Below are positions 56,600 through 64,000 of a DNA stretch of 64,000 nucleotides, piece by piece (the stretch's first letter is position 1; each line of letters starts with the position of its first letter). This DNA comes from an uncultured Acidovorax sp. (lineage in GTDB: Bacteria > Pseudomonadota > Gammaproteobacteria > Burkholderiales > Burkholderiaceae_C): NCBI GenBank assembly GCA_913774955.1, contig CAJYKV010000027.1:186001-250000 (forward strand), read 5' to 3'. Position numbers and translations under genes: made by a program. The notes under the pieces were generated by a model. It saw only the letters and a list, made by a program, of their open reading frames with translations. It was not told the DNA's origin and searched no databases.

Positions 56600-57111
56600 T
56601 GTCCAGCTCCTCGAAAATGAATGCGTTCGTCCAACCCGATGCGCGCCGCACCACCGCCGGAACACCGGGCCGGCCGCCGCAGCGGGCCCGCCCATTCTTG
56701 TCCCGCGTCCAGGCTGTCTATACAGGGTAAACACCCAGAGCACGGCCGGCAGGAAACCGGCGGCGCTGGCACGCAACGGGTCCGCATGCAAGAAGGGGAC
56801 CAGCCCTGCTCCCCGCAGCGGTCGGGACGGGCGCCGTCCCGGTGCCGGCGCCATGTCCGGCGCACCCGCAGGCCACGCGAATACCCCGCGTCCGCCCCTG
56901 GTGTTGCGGGGTGCTCCACAATGGGCTGCATATCCATCGGATTTGCTGCCTCACCGGCGTCACGGCCATGTCGGAGCCGCCCTGCCGCCGCGTCGTGCGC
57001 GGCACCATCGCACGTCGGAATGCACCGCGAAAGGGCCCCGTGCACCACCGGCGGGCAGGGGGCGGGCCGTAGAATTTGCAGTATCCGAACCACAACGAAA
57101 GCGCCCTGGCC
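56600..57111. other. Divergent gap between the hut locus and the stressosome genes
   Basis: 512 bases. Apart from the HutC-like site (56713) it holds TAGAAT at 57070-57075, a plausible -10 for rsbR on the plus strand, about 37 bases before its ATG, without a clear -35. No frame in the gap has coding character. Confidence 0.5.
56713..56726. promoter_or_regulatory. HutC-type operator 3 before the second transporter
   Basis: GCTGTCTATACAGG at 56713-56726 differs at the 3' half by nothing and at the 5' half by two bases from operator 2 (CTTGTATATACAGG). It lies 114 bases upstream of the binding protein gene. Its likeness to the hutH sites is the main reason to place this transporter in the hut regulon. 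Confidence 0.65.
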
Positions 57112-57960
57112 ATGACTCATCAGTACGAGGCCCTCCTTGGCATACTGGACTCCAAGGAAGATCCCCTCATCCAGGAATGGCTGGCCGAAGCGGCCCAGGG
57201 CGGAACGGTTCCCGCGGCCAGTTTCTCGTCCGATGCGCGCGAGCTGCTGCAGGCGCTGCGCACCGCGCTGCACAGCGGCCCGCCCCCGCGCGGCGCCCCC
57301 CAGCCGGGCAATGCGTGGCACACGCTGAACGGCGTGCTGGAATCGCTGTCCCGCTCCCGTGCCGCGCGCGGCGAGACCGCCGGCGACACGAGCGTGTTCG
57401 TGCTGGCGCTGAAAAAGGCGCTCTTCACGCAGCTCCAGGCCACCGGCGACGCCGCCGCGCTGGCGCCCGCGCTCTGGAGCGCGACCGCACTGGTGGACCG
57501 CCTGGCCCAGCACACCGTGACCACCTTCCAGCTGGCACGCGAGGACATCATCCGCCGCCAGCAGGAAGAACTGCTGGAGCTCTCCACCCCGGTCATCAAG
57601 CTCTGGGACGGCGTGCTGGCGGTGCCGATGATCGGCACGCTCGACAGCAACCGCACGCAGGTGGTCATGGAGACACTGCTGCAGCGCATCGTCGACACCG
57701 AATCGGAGATCGCCATCATCGACATCACCGGCGTGCCCACCGTGGACACGCTGGTCGCGCAGCACCTGCTCAAGACCGTCGCGGCCATCCGGCTCATGGG
57801 CGCGGACTGCATCGTGAGCGGCATCCGCCCGCAGATCGCACAGACCATCGTGCACCTGGGCATCGATCTGCAGGGCATCCACACCCGCGCCACGCTGGCC
57901 GATGCCCTCGCGCTCGCGCTGCAGAAGACCGGCTGGCGCATCGGCCGCGTGCCGGCCTGA
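57112..57960 (+). CDS. rsbR: RsbR-type stressosome sensor with STAS domain
   Basis: A 282-residue protein. The first 150 residues are helical and variable (LGILDSKEDPLIQEWLAEAA), as in RsbR sensors with a non-haem globin-like or unknown N domain; the linker helix REDIIRRQQEELLELSTPVIKLWDGVLAVPMIG (about 144-176) and the STAS domain to the end (IAIIDITGVPTVDTLVAQHLL, with the phospho-acceptor Thr of DITGV and PTVDT) follow. RsbR and RsbS build the stressosome shell that holds RsbT. The N domain lacks residues that would identify a ligand. First gene of the cluster. Confidence 0.88.
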   Translation: MTHQYEALLGILDSKEDPLIQEWLAEAAQGGTVPAASFSSDARELLQALRTALHSGPPPRGAPQPGNAWHTLNGVLESLSRSRAARGETAGDTSVFVLALKKALFTQLQATGDAAALAPALWSATALVDRLAQHTVTTFQLAREDIIRRQQEELLELSTPVIKLWDGVLAVPMIGTLDSNRTQVVMETLLQRIVDTESEIAIIDITGVPTVDTLVAQHLLKTVAAIRLMGADCIVSGIRPQIAQTIVHLGIDLQGIHTRATLADALALALQKTGWRIGRVPA

Positions 57961-57979
57961 AGCGGAAAGGACGCATTCC

Positions 57980-58354
57980 ATGGAACGCATACCTATTCTG
58001 CGCATGGGCGACACGCTGCTCGTCACCATCCAGGTGGACATGCAGGACCGCACGGCCCTCGCCCTGCAGGAAGACCTCGCGGCACGCATCGCCGACACCG
58101 GCGCCACGGGCGTGATGATCGACATCTCCGGACTGGAGATCGTCGATTCGTTCGTCGGCCGGATGCTCAGCACCATCTCGGGCATCGCGCGCATCCTCTC
58201 CGCCCACACGGTGGTGGTCGGCATGCAGCCGGCGGTGGCCATCACCCTGGTGGAACTCGGCCTCTCGCTGGAAGGCGTGCGCACGGCGCTCAACGTGGAG
58301 CGCGGCATGGAACTGCTGCGCCGCATCCGCGAGGAGGCGCCCCTTGGCCGTTGA
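57980..58354 (+). CDS. rsbS: RsbS-type stressosome scaffold (STAS)
   Basis: A 124-residue single STAS domain. MERIPILRMGDTLLVTIQVDMQDRTALAL and GVMIDISGLEIVDSFVGRML match RsbS; the Ser in IDISGLE (about residue 58) is the site phosphorylated by RsbT. It follows rsbR by 19 bases and overlaps rsbT by 11 bases, as in other stressosome operons. It has no sensory part and acts as structural antagonist. Confidence 0.92.
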   Translation: MERIPILRMGDTLLVTIQVDMQDRTALALQEDLAARIADTGATGVMIDISGLEIVDSFVGRMLSTISGIARILSAHTVVVGMQPAVAITLVELGLSLEGVRTALNVERGMELLRRIREEAPLGR

Positions 58355-58748
58355 TCCCGCGGGCACGCTGCCCATCGAATCCGAGCAGCACATCGTCGCC
58401 TGCCGCCAGACCGTGCGGGCGCTCTGCGCCGGCCTGCGCTTCTCCCTGGTGGACCAGACCAAGGTCATCACGGCGGCCAGCGAGCTGTCGCGCAATACCC
58501 TGGTGCACGGCGGCGGGGGCCGCATGCGCTGGGAGGTGCTCGACCAGCACGGCCGGTCCGGCCTGCGGATGGCCTTCGAGGACGAGGGCCCCGGCATCTC
58601 CGACATGCAGCTGGCGCTGACCGACGGCTGGACCTCCGGCGGCGGCATGGGGCTCGGCCTGCCCGGCAGCCGGCGGCTCGTCAACGAATTCGACATCCGC
58701 TCGGCGCCCGGCCAGGGCACCTGCGTCACCATCACGAAATGGAAGTGA
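58344..58748 (+). CDS. rsbT: RsbT-type serine kinase
   Basis: A 134-residue GHKL ATPase that phosphorylates RsbR and RsbS and then leaves to act on its target. N-box ASELSRNTLVHGGGGRM (about 46-62), G1 DEGPGIS, G2 GGGMGLGLPGSRRLVNEF and the final TKW strand are intact. No ATG fits; the TTG at 58344 has GAGGAG about eight bases upstream and is taken as start, overlapping rsbS. Its downstream partner is likely the fused phosphatase or the kinases that follow, because no RsbU gene is present. Confidence 0.9.
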   Translation: MAVDPAGTLPIESEQHIVACRQTVRALCAGLRFSLVDQTKVITAASELSRNTLVHGGGGRMRWEVLDQHGRSGLRMAFEDEGPGISDMQLALTDGWTSGGGMGLGLPGSRRLVNEFDIRSAPGQGTCVTITKWK

Positions 58749-59818
58749 TGGACCCCGCCCGCGCCGAAGTCCTGCACGGCTGGACGCACACGGTGTTCCC
58801 GATCGACGACGCGAGCCGCGTCGGTGAGGCACGGCGCTTCGCCGCGCACGAGAGCGCACGGCTCGGCTGGAATGCCACCGATGCGGGGCGGCTGTCGCTC
58901 GTGGTCACCGAACTCGCCACCAACCTGCACCGCCATGCGCGCGGCGGGCGCCTGCTGGTCGCCGCCATTCCCGCGCGGCACGCCGTGGAGGTGATCGTGA
59001 TCGACAACGGCCCCGGCATCGCGGACCTGCGGATGGTGATGCGGGACGGCTACTCGACCGGAGGCTCTCCAGGCACCGGCCTCGGCGCGGTCCGGCGGCT
59101 GTCCGACGAATTCGACTTCCATTCCACGCCCGAGGGCACGGTCTGCGTGGCACGGGTCGTGGAGCGCCCCCTCGAAGAGGAGGATGGCTACGCCTCGGCA
59201 GAGGCGTCCCTGCAGCGCGGCGACGCCGTCCGGCCCCGCGTGCGCGTGGGGGCCATCCGCCTGCCGTTGCGCGGCGAGACGGCCTGCGGGGATGCCTGGG
59301 CGGCCGCCATCGACGGCGAGCGCGTGGCGCTCTGCGTGGCCGATGGTCTCGGGCACGGGCCGGAAGCGGCGCGCTCTTCGGAGGCGGCGCTGGAAGTCTT
59401 CGCGCAGGCCCCCTTCAGCGACCTGGGCGGCATGGCAGAGCGCGCCCACCGCGCGCTGCTGGGGCTGCGCGGCGCCGCGGTCTGCGCCCTGCGCTGGGAC
59501 GGGCCTGCCGCGCCGGTGCAGAGCACCAGCATCGGCAACGTGGCGGCGCGGCTCGTCTCCGGCGTGGCCGACCGGTCGGTGCCGGCGCAGCACGGCACCG
59601 TGGGCCTGCAGATCCGCAAGCCCCAGGAAACCTCCCTCCAGCCGCCGGACCATGCGCTCGCCGTGGTCCACACCGACGGCATCGAGGGGCGCTGGCACGC
59701 CCGCTCGATCCATGCGCTGCTCGGCCGCGACCCCACACTCGTGGCCGCCGTGCTGCTGCGCGACCACCACCGCGTCCGGGACGACGCCACCATCGTGGTG
59801 GTCCAGCGCAACGGTTGA
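58748..59818 (+). CDS. Fused GHKL ATPase and PP2C phosphatase (RsbX-like)
   Basis: A 356-residue protein made of two parts. Residues 1-140 are an RsbT/RsbW-like ATPase ([46 protein letters not shown]). Residues 165-356 are a PP2C domain like RsbX (ACGDAWAAAIDGERVALCVADGLGHGPEA, HTDGIEGRW and RDDATIVVV). Thus one chain could both bind a target protein as a kinase-type module and dephosphorylate RsbR/RsbS. The start is set at the ATG overlapping the rsbT stop (TGATG); an ATG nine bases earlier is also in frame. Confidence 0.88.
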   Translation: MDPARAEVLHGWTHTVFPIDDASRVGEARRFAAHESARLGWNATDAGRLSLVVTELATNLHRHARGGRLLVAAIPARHAVEVIVIDNGPGIADLRMVMRDGYSTGGSPGTGLGAVRRLSDEFDFHSTPEGTVCVARVVERPLEEEDGYASAEASLQRGDAVRPRVRVGAIRLPLRGETACGDAWAAAIDGERVALCVADGLGHGPEAARSSEAALEVFAQAPFSDLGGMAERAHRALLGLRGAAVCALRWDGPAAPVQSTSIGNVAARLVSGVADRSVPAQHGTVGLQIRKPQETSLQPPDHALAVVHTDGIEGRWHARSIHALLGRDPTLVAAVLLRDHHRVRDDATIVVVQRNG

Positions 59819-59860
59819 GCCCCCTACGCCCCCTGAAGCCGACACCCTAGGAACCGCACG

Positions 59861-60778
59861 ATGACATCCCAGCCCGACGCACAGCCCGACGCAGGGGCCG
59901 GCGCCGAAACCCCCACCCTCTCCGCGCTGCAGGCCGCACTCGCCGCCAGCCAGCAGGAGGTGGAGCTGCTGCGCGCCGAACTCGAGGAAACCAACCGCGG
60001 CGTGGTGGCGCTCTATTCGGAGCTGGACGCCCAGGCCGAACAGCTGCGCAAGGCCACGGAGATGAAGAGCCGCTTTCTGGCCTACATGAGCCATGAGTTC
60101 CGCACGCCGATCAGCTCGATCCGCAGCATCGCGCGCCTGCTCGCCGACCATGTGGACGGCCCGCTGAACGCGGAGCAGGCACGCCAGGTGGGTTTCATCC
60201 AGACCACGGCGATGGAATTCTCCGAAATGGTGGACGACCTGCTCGATCTCGCGAAGATCGAAGCCGGCCGGGTCGACATCTCGCCCGCCTGGTTCGACAT
60301 GGTGGACCTCTTCCAGGCGCTGCGGGGCATGTTCAAGCCGGTGGTGACCAATGCCGAGCTGAACCTCGTGTTCGAGGAGCCGCGCGGCCTGCCGCCGCTC
60401 TTCACGGACGACCGCAAGCTGTCGCAGATCCTGCGCAACTTCATCTCCAACGCGCTCAAATTCACGCCGCGCGGCGAAGTGCGCATCAGCGTCGAGGCCT
60501 GCGATGGCGACCGTGTGCGGTTCTCGGTGGCGGATACCGGCATCGGCATCGCGCCGGAATTCCACACCCGCGTGTTCGAGGACTTCTCGCAGGTCGGCTC
60601 GCCCCTGCAGAACCGGCTGCGGGGCACGGGCCTCGGGCTGGCGCTGAGCCGCCAGCTCGCCGAGCTGCTCGGCGGCCGGGTGGACCTGCAGAGCGTGCCG
60701 GGCGAGGGCTCGGTGTTTTCCGTCACCCTGCCCACGCGGCTGCCGCAGCCGGATACTGGCGCGGGGACTCTGGAGTGA
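59861..60778 (+). CDS. Cytosolic histidine kinase with coiled coil
   Basis: A 305-residue kinase without membrane segments. Residues 22-70 form a coiled coil (LQAALAASQQEVELLRAELEET), then HisKA with FLAYMSHEFRTPISSIRSIARLL (phospho-His about residue 78) and a HATPase domain (NFISNALKFTPRGE, VADTGIGIAPEF, GTGLGLALSRQLAELLGG). It lies 42 bases after the RsbX-like gene. The input probably comes from the stressosome proteins via the coiled coil (inference). Confidence 0.92.
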   Translation: MTSQPDAQPDAGAGAETPTLSALQAALAASQQEVELLRAELEETNRGVVALYSELDAQAEQLRKATEMKSRFLAYMSHEFRTPISSIRSIARLLADHVDGPLNAEQARQVGFIQTTAMEFSEMVDDLLDLAKIEAGRVDISPAWFDMVDLFQALRGMFKPVVTNAELNLVFEEPRGLPPLFTDDRKLSQILRNFISNALKFTPRGEVRISVEACDGDRVRFSVADTGIGIAPEFHTRVFEDFSQVGSPLQNRLRGTGLGLALSRQLAELLGGRVDLQSVPGEGSVFSVTLPTRLPQPDTGAGTLE

Positions 60779-60783
60779 GCGGC

Positions 60784-62766
60784 ATGCTGGACGTCGGAGC
60801 CATTCACACCACCATCGACCGCGGCAGCCATACGGTGCTGGTGGTGGACGACAACCCGGTCACCCGCTACTCGACCGCGCGCATCGTTCGCGCCTCCGGC
60901 TTCCAGACGCTGGAGGCCGAGAGCGGCGCGCAGGCCCTGCGGATGGCCGGCAACGCCATTTCCGCCGTCGTGCTCGACGTGCATCTGCCGGACATCGACG
61001 GCTTCGAGGTGTGCCGCACCCTGCGCACACGCCCGGACACGGCGCTGCTGCCGGTGATGCACCTGTCGGCGGCCCATGTGCATGCCGAGGACCGCGTCAC
61101 CGGCCTCAACGCCGGCGCGGACGCCTACCTCACCCATCCCGTGGAGCCCGCGGTGCTGGTGGGCACCCTGCAGGCGCTCATCCGCGCCCGTACGGCCGAG
61201 GACAGCCTGCGCCGCAGCGACCGGCGCTTCCGGGCGATCTACAGCCAGGCCTTGAGCGGCATCGGTCTGCTCGAGCGCGACGGCCGGTTCACAGACATCA
61301 ATCCGGCGATGGCACGGCTCCTCGGCCGTTCGCCGCAGGAAGTGCTCGGGCGGGCGATCAGCGATTTCGCACCACCCGACTGGGCGGATTTCGTGCGCGA
61401 CAGGACGGTGGAGACCGGGCAGTCCACGACGTGGCAGGGCGAATTTCCCCTGGTGCGGCCGTCCGGCCAGTGGGTGTACCTGGAGTGGAGCATCTCGGCC
61501 CACGTGGAGCCGGGCCTGCGCATGGCGATCGCCGCCGACATCTCCGAGCGCGTGGAACTCGACAGCCGCCGCCAGGAAGTCCTGGAGCGCGAACAGGTGG
61601 CCCGTGCCACGGCCGAGCGCCTGGGCCGCACCAAGGACGATTTCATCGCCGTGCTGTCGCACGAGCTGCGCACGCCGCTGAATGCGATCGCCGGCTGGGT
61701 GCACATCCTCAAGCGCCGCGGCGGCACGCCCGAGCTGATCAAAGGACTGGATTCGATCCACCGCAATGTGAAGGCGCAGGCGCGCATCATCTCGGACATC
61801 CTCGACGTATCGCGCATCAACAGCGGCAAGCTGCACCTCGAACGCGAATGGACGCAGCCCGAGGAATCGGTGCGTTCCGCGATCGACGCGCTGCAGGCCT
61901 CCATCGCCGAGAAGCGGCTGACGGTGGAGGTGCACGCGGGCGCCTGCATTGGGCCCGCCTGGCTCGATCCGACGCGCTTCCAGCAGATCTTCTGGAACCT
62001 GCTCACGAACGCCATCAAGTTCTCCGACAACGAAGGGCGGATCGAGGTGGTGCTGTCCCGCGAGGGCAATGCGCTCACGCTGTCCGTACAGGACTGGGGC
62101 CGCGGCATCGCTCCCGAGTTCATCGAACACCTCTTCGACCGCTTCACGCAGAGCGACTCGCCCGACAACCGCCGCCACGGCGGCCTGGGCCTGGGCCTCT
62201 CCATCGTCAAGCAGCTCGCCGAGCTGCATGGCGGCGGGGTCGAGGCGTACAGCGCCGGCTCCGGACATGGCTCCATCATCACCGTCCGGCTCACCGCGGC
62301 CTACGAGGGCGAAGGCGAGAGCGCGCCCGCGCCGCTGCGCGCAGACGAGACGCCGCCCGAGCCGTCCATCGAGGAGCGCCCGCTGCGCGGCCTGGACATC
62401 CTCACCGTGGAAGACCATCCGGACGCCAGCGAGATGCTGGCCGTGGTGCTGTCCGACGGCGGCGCGCGGCCGCGGCAGGCCGCGGACTTCGATGCCGCCA
62501 TCCGGGCACTGAACGAGCGCTGGCCCGACGTGGTGGTCAGCGACATCGGGCTTCCGGGGCGGGACGGGTACGAACTCGCGCGCACCCTGCGCGGCATGCC
62601 GATACCTGCAGGACGCCGGCCGCCCATCGCGGTCGCGCTCACGGCGTTCTCGCGCCCGCAGGACGCGAACAAGGCGCTGGAAGCCGGTTTCGACGCGCAC
62701 CTCGGCAAACCGCTGCAACCCCACGCCCTCATGGCCACCATTGTCCGGCTGATGGCCGGCCGGTAG
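60784..62766 (+). CDS. Hybrid histidine kinase: REC-PAS-HisKA-HATPase-REC
   Basis: A 660-residue cytosolic protein. Receiver 1 (about 15-135: VLVVDDNPVTRYST, VVLDVHLPDIDGFEV), PAS (145-270), HisKA with FIAVLSHELRTPLNAIAGWVHIL (about 296-318), HATPase (NLLTNAIKFSDNEGR, GHGGLGLGLSIVKQLAEL-type) and receiver 2 (540-660: ILTVEDHPDASEMLAVVL, VVVSDIGLPGRDGYEL). ATG at 60784 has GGAG eight bases before it; GTG at 60775, overlapping the stop of the previous gene, is the alternative. No output DNA-binding domain, so it passes phosphate on. Confidence 0.93.
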   Translation: MLDVGAIHTTIDRGSHTVLVVDDNPVTRYSTARIVRASGFQTLEAESGAQALRMAGNAISAVVLDVHLPDIDGFEVCRTLRTRPDTALLPVMHLSAAHVHAEDRVTGLNAGADAYLTHPVEPAVLVGTLQALIRARTAEDSLRRSDRRFRAIYSQALSGIGLLERDGRFTDINPAMARLLGRSPQEVLGRAISDFAPPDWADFVRDRTVETGQSTTWQGEFPLVRPSGQWVYLEWSISAHVEPGLRMAIAADISERVELDSRRQEVLEREQVARATAERLGRTKDDFIAVLSHELRTPLNAIAGWVHILKRRGGTPELIKGLDSIHRNVKAQARIISDILDVSRINSGKLHLEREWTQPEESVRSAIDALQASIAEKRLTVEVHAGACIGPAWLDPTRFQQIFWNLLTNAIKFSDNEGRIEVVLSREGNALTLSVQDWGRGIAPEFIEHLFDRFTQSDSPDNRRHGGLGLGLSIVKQLAELHGGGVEAYSAGSGHGSIITVRLTAAYEGEGESAPAPLRADETPPEPSIEERPLRGLDILTVEDHPDASEMLAVVLSDGGARPRQAADFDAAIRALNERWPDVVVSDIGLPGRDGYELARTLRGMPIPAGRRPPIAVALTAFSRPQDANKALEAGFDAHLGKPLQPHALMATIVRLMAGR

Positions 62767-62784
62767 ACCGTCGACCAAGGCCCC

Positions 62785-64000
62785 ATGACCCCTTCACTTT
62801 CCCCGCAGCAGGCCGAACGCCATGCCGACATCTTCATCGGCCACAGCGAGATGGCCCGCCGCATGCGCCAGCATGACTGGGAATCCACGCCACTCGGCCC
62901 GCCGGACCGCTGGCCCCAGGGCCTGAAGGCGGCGCTGCGCATCCTTCTGACCTCCCGCTTCGAGATGTGGGTCGGCTGGGGGCCCGACATCGCGTTCTTC
63001 TACAACGACGCCTACCGGCCCACGCTGGGCGTGAAGCACCCGGAAGCCCTCGGGCGGCCCACCGCCGAGGTCTGGAAGGAGATCTGGGACGATGTGAAGG
63101 GCCGCATGCACGCGGTGTACGGGCGCGGCGAGTCCACCTGGGACTCGTCGCTCATGCTGCTCATCGACCGGGCCGGCACGGGCACGCTGGAGGAGACCTA
63201 CCACACGTTCTCCTACAGCCCGCTGCTGGACGACGACGGCAGCGTCAACGGGCTCTTCTGCGCGGTCTCCGAGGAGACCCGCCGTGTCATCAGCGAGCGG
63301 CGGCTCGGCCTGCTGCACGAACTGAGCGCGGCCATGTCGCTCGGCGGCACCCGCCAGCAGGTGCTGGACGCCGCATGCGCCACCGTCGCGCGCGCGCAGC
63401 ACGACCTGCCCTTCTCGCTGATCTACCTCTACGACGCCCACGGCACGGCCCGGCTGGCCTGCAACGCGGGCATCCCCTCGGGCCACCGCCTGGCGCAGCG
63501 GGTGCTCCCGCAGGGCGCCCCGCAGCCCTGGCAGCTCGAACGGCTCGTCCGGGGCGAGCCCGCCTACGCCGTACCGCTGGCGCCCGAGGCCGATACGCCC
63601 ACGGGCGCATGGCAGGCGCCTCCGCACACCGCCTTCGTGGTGGCGCTGCCGCCCCAGGGCGATAGCCGTTCCGCCGGGTTCTTCGTGTGCGGCTGCAACC
63701 CGCACCGCCCCGGGGACGACGCGGAGATCCAGGCGTTCCTCCAGCTGCTGGCGGGCCAGGTGGCCCCCGCCATCGCACAGGCCGAGGCGCTCGAATCCCG
63801 CACGGCGGAACGGGACCGGCTGCGCGACCTGTTCAGCCGGGCTCCGGGCTTCATGTGCGTCATGCACGGGCCGGAGCACGTCTTCGAATTCGTCAACGAG
63901 TCCTACCAGCAGCTCATCGGCCGCCAGGACCTGGAAGGCAAGACCGTTCTGGAGGCGATGCCCGAACTGGAAGGCCAGGGCATCCGCGAACTGCTCGACG
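62785..64000 (+). CDS. PAS-GAF sensor protein, probably histidine kinase (cut by window edge)
   Basis: The first 405 residues are seen. Residues 25-170 are a PAS-like domain of the form found in many Rhizobium/Acidovorax kinases (HDWESTPLGPPDRWPQGLKAAL then FEMWVGWGPDIAFFYNDAYRPTLG); 175-345 are a GAF domain (LLHELSAAMSLGGTRQQVLDAAC); a second PAS begins near 350 (LRDLFSRAPGFMCVMHGPEHVFEFVNESY). Such proteins usually continue into HisKA-HATPase or a HWE kinase. AAGGCCCC precedes the ATG at 62785, 18 bases after the hybrid kinase stop. Same operon as the stressosome genes. Confidence 0.85.
   Translation, partial: MTPSLSPQQAERHADIFIGHSEMARRMRQHDWESTPLGPPDRWPQGLKAALRILLTSRFEMWVGWGPDIAFFYNDAYRPTLGVKHPEALGRPTAEVWKEIWDDVKGRMHAVYGRGESTWDSSLMLLIDRAGTGTLEETYHTFSYSPLLDDDGSVNGLFCAVSEETRRVISERRLGLLHELSAAMSLGGTRQQVLDAACATVARAQHDLPFSLIYLYDAHGTARLACNAGIPSGHRLAQRVLPQGAPQPWQLERLVRGEPAYAVPLAPEADTPTGAWQAPPHTAFVVALPPQGDSRSAGFFVCGCNPHRPGDDAEIQAFLQLLAGQVAPAIAQAEALESRTAERDRLRDLFSRAPGFMCVMHGPEHVFEFVNESYQQLIGRQDLEGKTVLEAMPELEGQGIRELLD

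Noticed and set aside
57794-60565. 923-codon open frame on the minus strand
   Set aside because: Antisense of the stressosome genes; His/Gly/Arg-rich shadow composition.
60082-62778. 898-codon open frame on the minus strand
   Set aside because: Antisense of the two kinase genes, whose kinase motifs are clear on the plus strand.

Overview
The window is about 64 kb of high-GC DNA that reads as a chromosomal segment of a beta-proteobacterium, most likely Comamonadaceae (Acidovorax-like). The grounds are overall gene content, very GC-rich third codon positions, a short infA next to tRNA-Pro, solitary aceA, Liv-type transporters and complete hut genes. This assignment is from protein character only. 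I see no phage, insertion sequence, CRISPR array or replication origin; coding density is high and both edges cut genes (thrS on the left, a sensor kinase on the right).

Layout. 1-2.9 kb: the 5' half of thrS behind a leader with a Thr-rich 16-codon peptide and a terminator (a candidate ribosome-mediated attenuator), then aceA with an elaborate promoter region. 2.9-8.7 kb: a gamma-glutamylcyclotransferase-like protein, two EamA-type exporters (one divergent from an Lrp-family regulator), a SWIB-domain protein, an orphan iron-type binding protein, and an SDR gene behind a LiuR-like operator. 8.8-19.1 kb: a long minus-strand run for acyl-CoA/fatty acid catabolism (fadB-like, thiolase, terminator, acyl-CoA dehydrogenase, SDR, thioesterase, MDR reductase, GNAT, GST, SDR). 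19.6-24.9 kb: a five-gene signalling operon: PP2C phosphatase, SiaB-type kinase, SiaC, GGDEF cyclase and an EAL phosphodiesterase. 25.0-31.9 kb: a Liv-type ABC transporter plus an acyl-CoA ligase. 32.1-35.8 kb: selO-msrB-yciB-bolA and a parvulin isomerase, translationally coupled in places. 36-41 kb: DUF1624 protein, tRNA-Pro, infA, psd, and a secreted PAP2 phosphatase lipoprotein behind a Pho-box-like site.

42.3-56.6 kb is a single-strand histidine utilisation locus (hutG, F, I, D, a polar amino acid ABC transporter, an IclR regulator, hutU, hutH, hutC and a second, nitrate/taurine-type ABC transporter). Three near-identical TGTATATACA-type sites lie before hutH and before the second transporter, so HutC probably controls both.

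57.1-64 kb is a stressosome module (RsbR, RsbS, RsbT and a fused ATPase-phosphatase) running directly into three histidine kinase genes, with no sigma factor in view.

Most notable: the thrS leader with mutually exclusive hairpins; the Sia-like switch extended by a phosphodiesterase; the stressosome joined to two-component signalling; and the phosphatase carrying an autotransporter-type repeat but no barrel, behind a Pho-box-like promoter.
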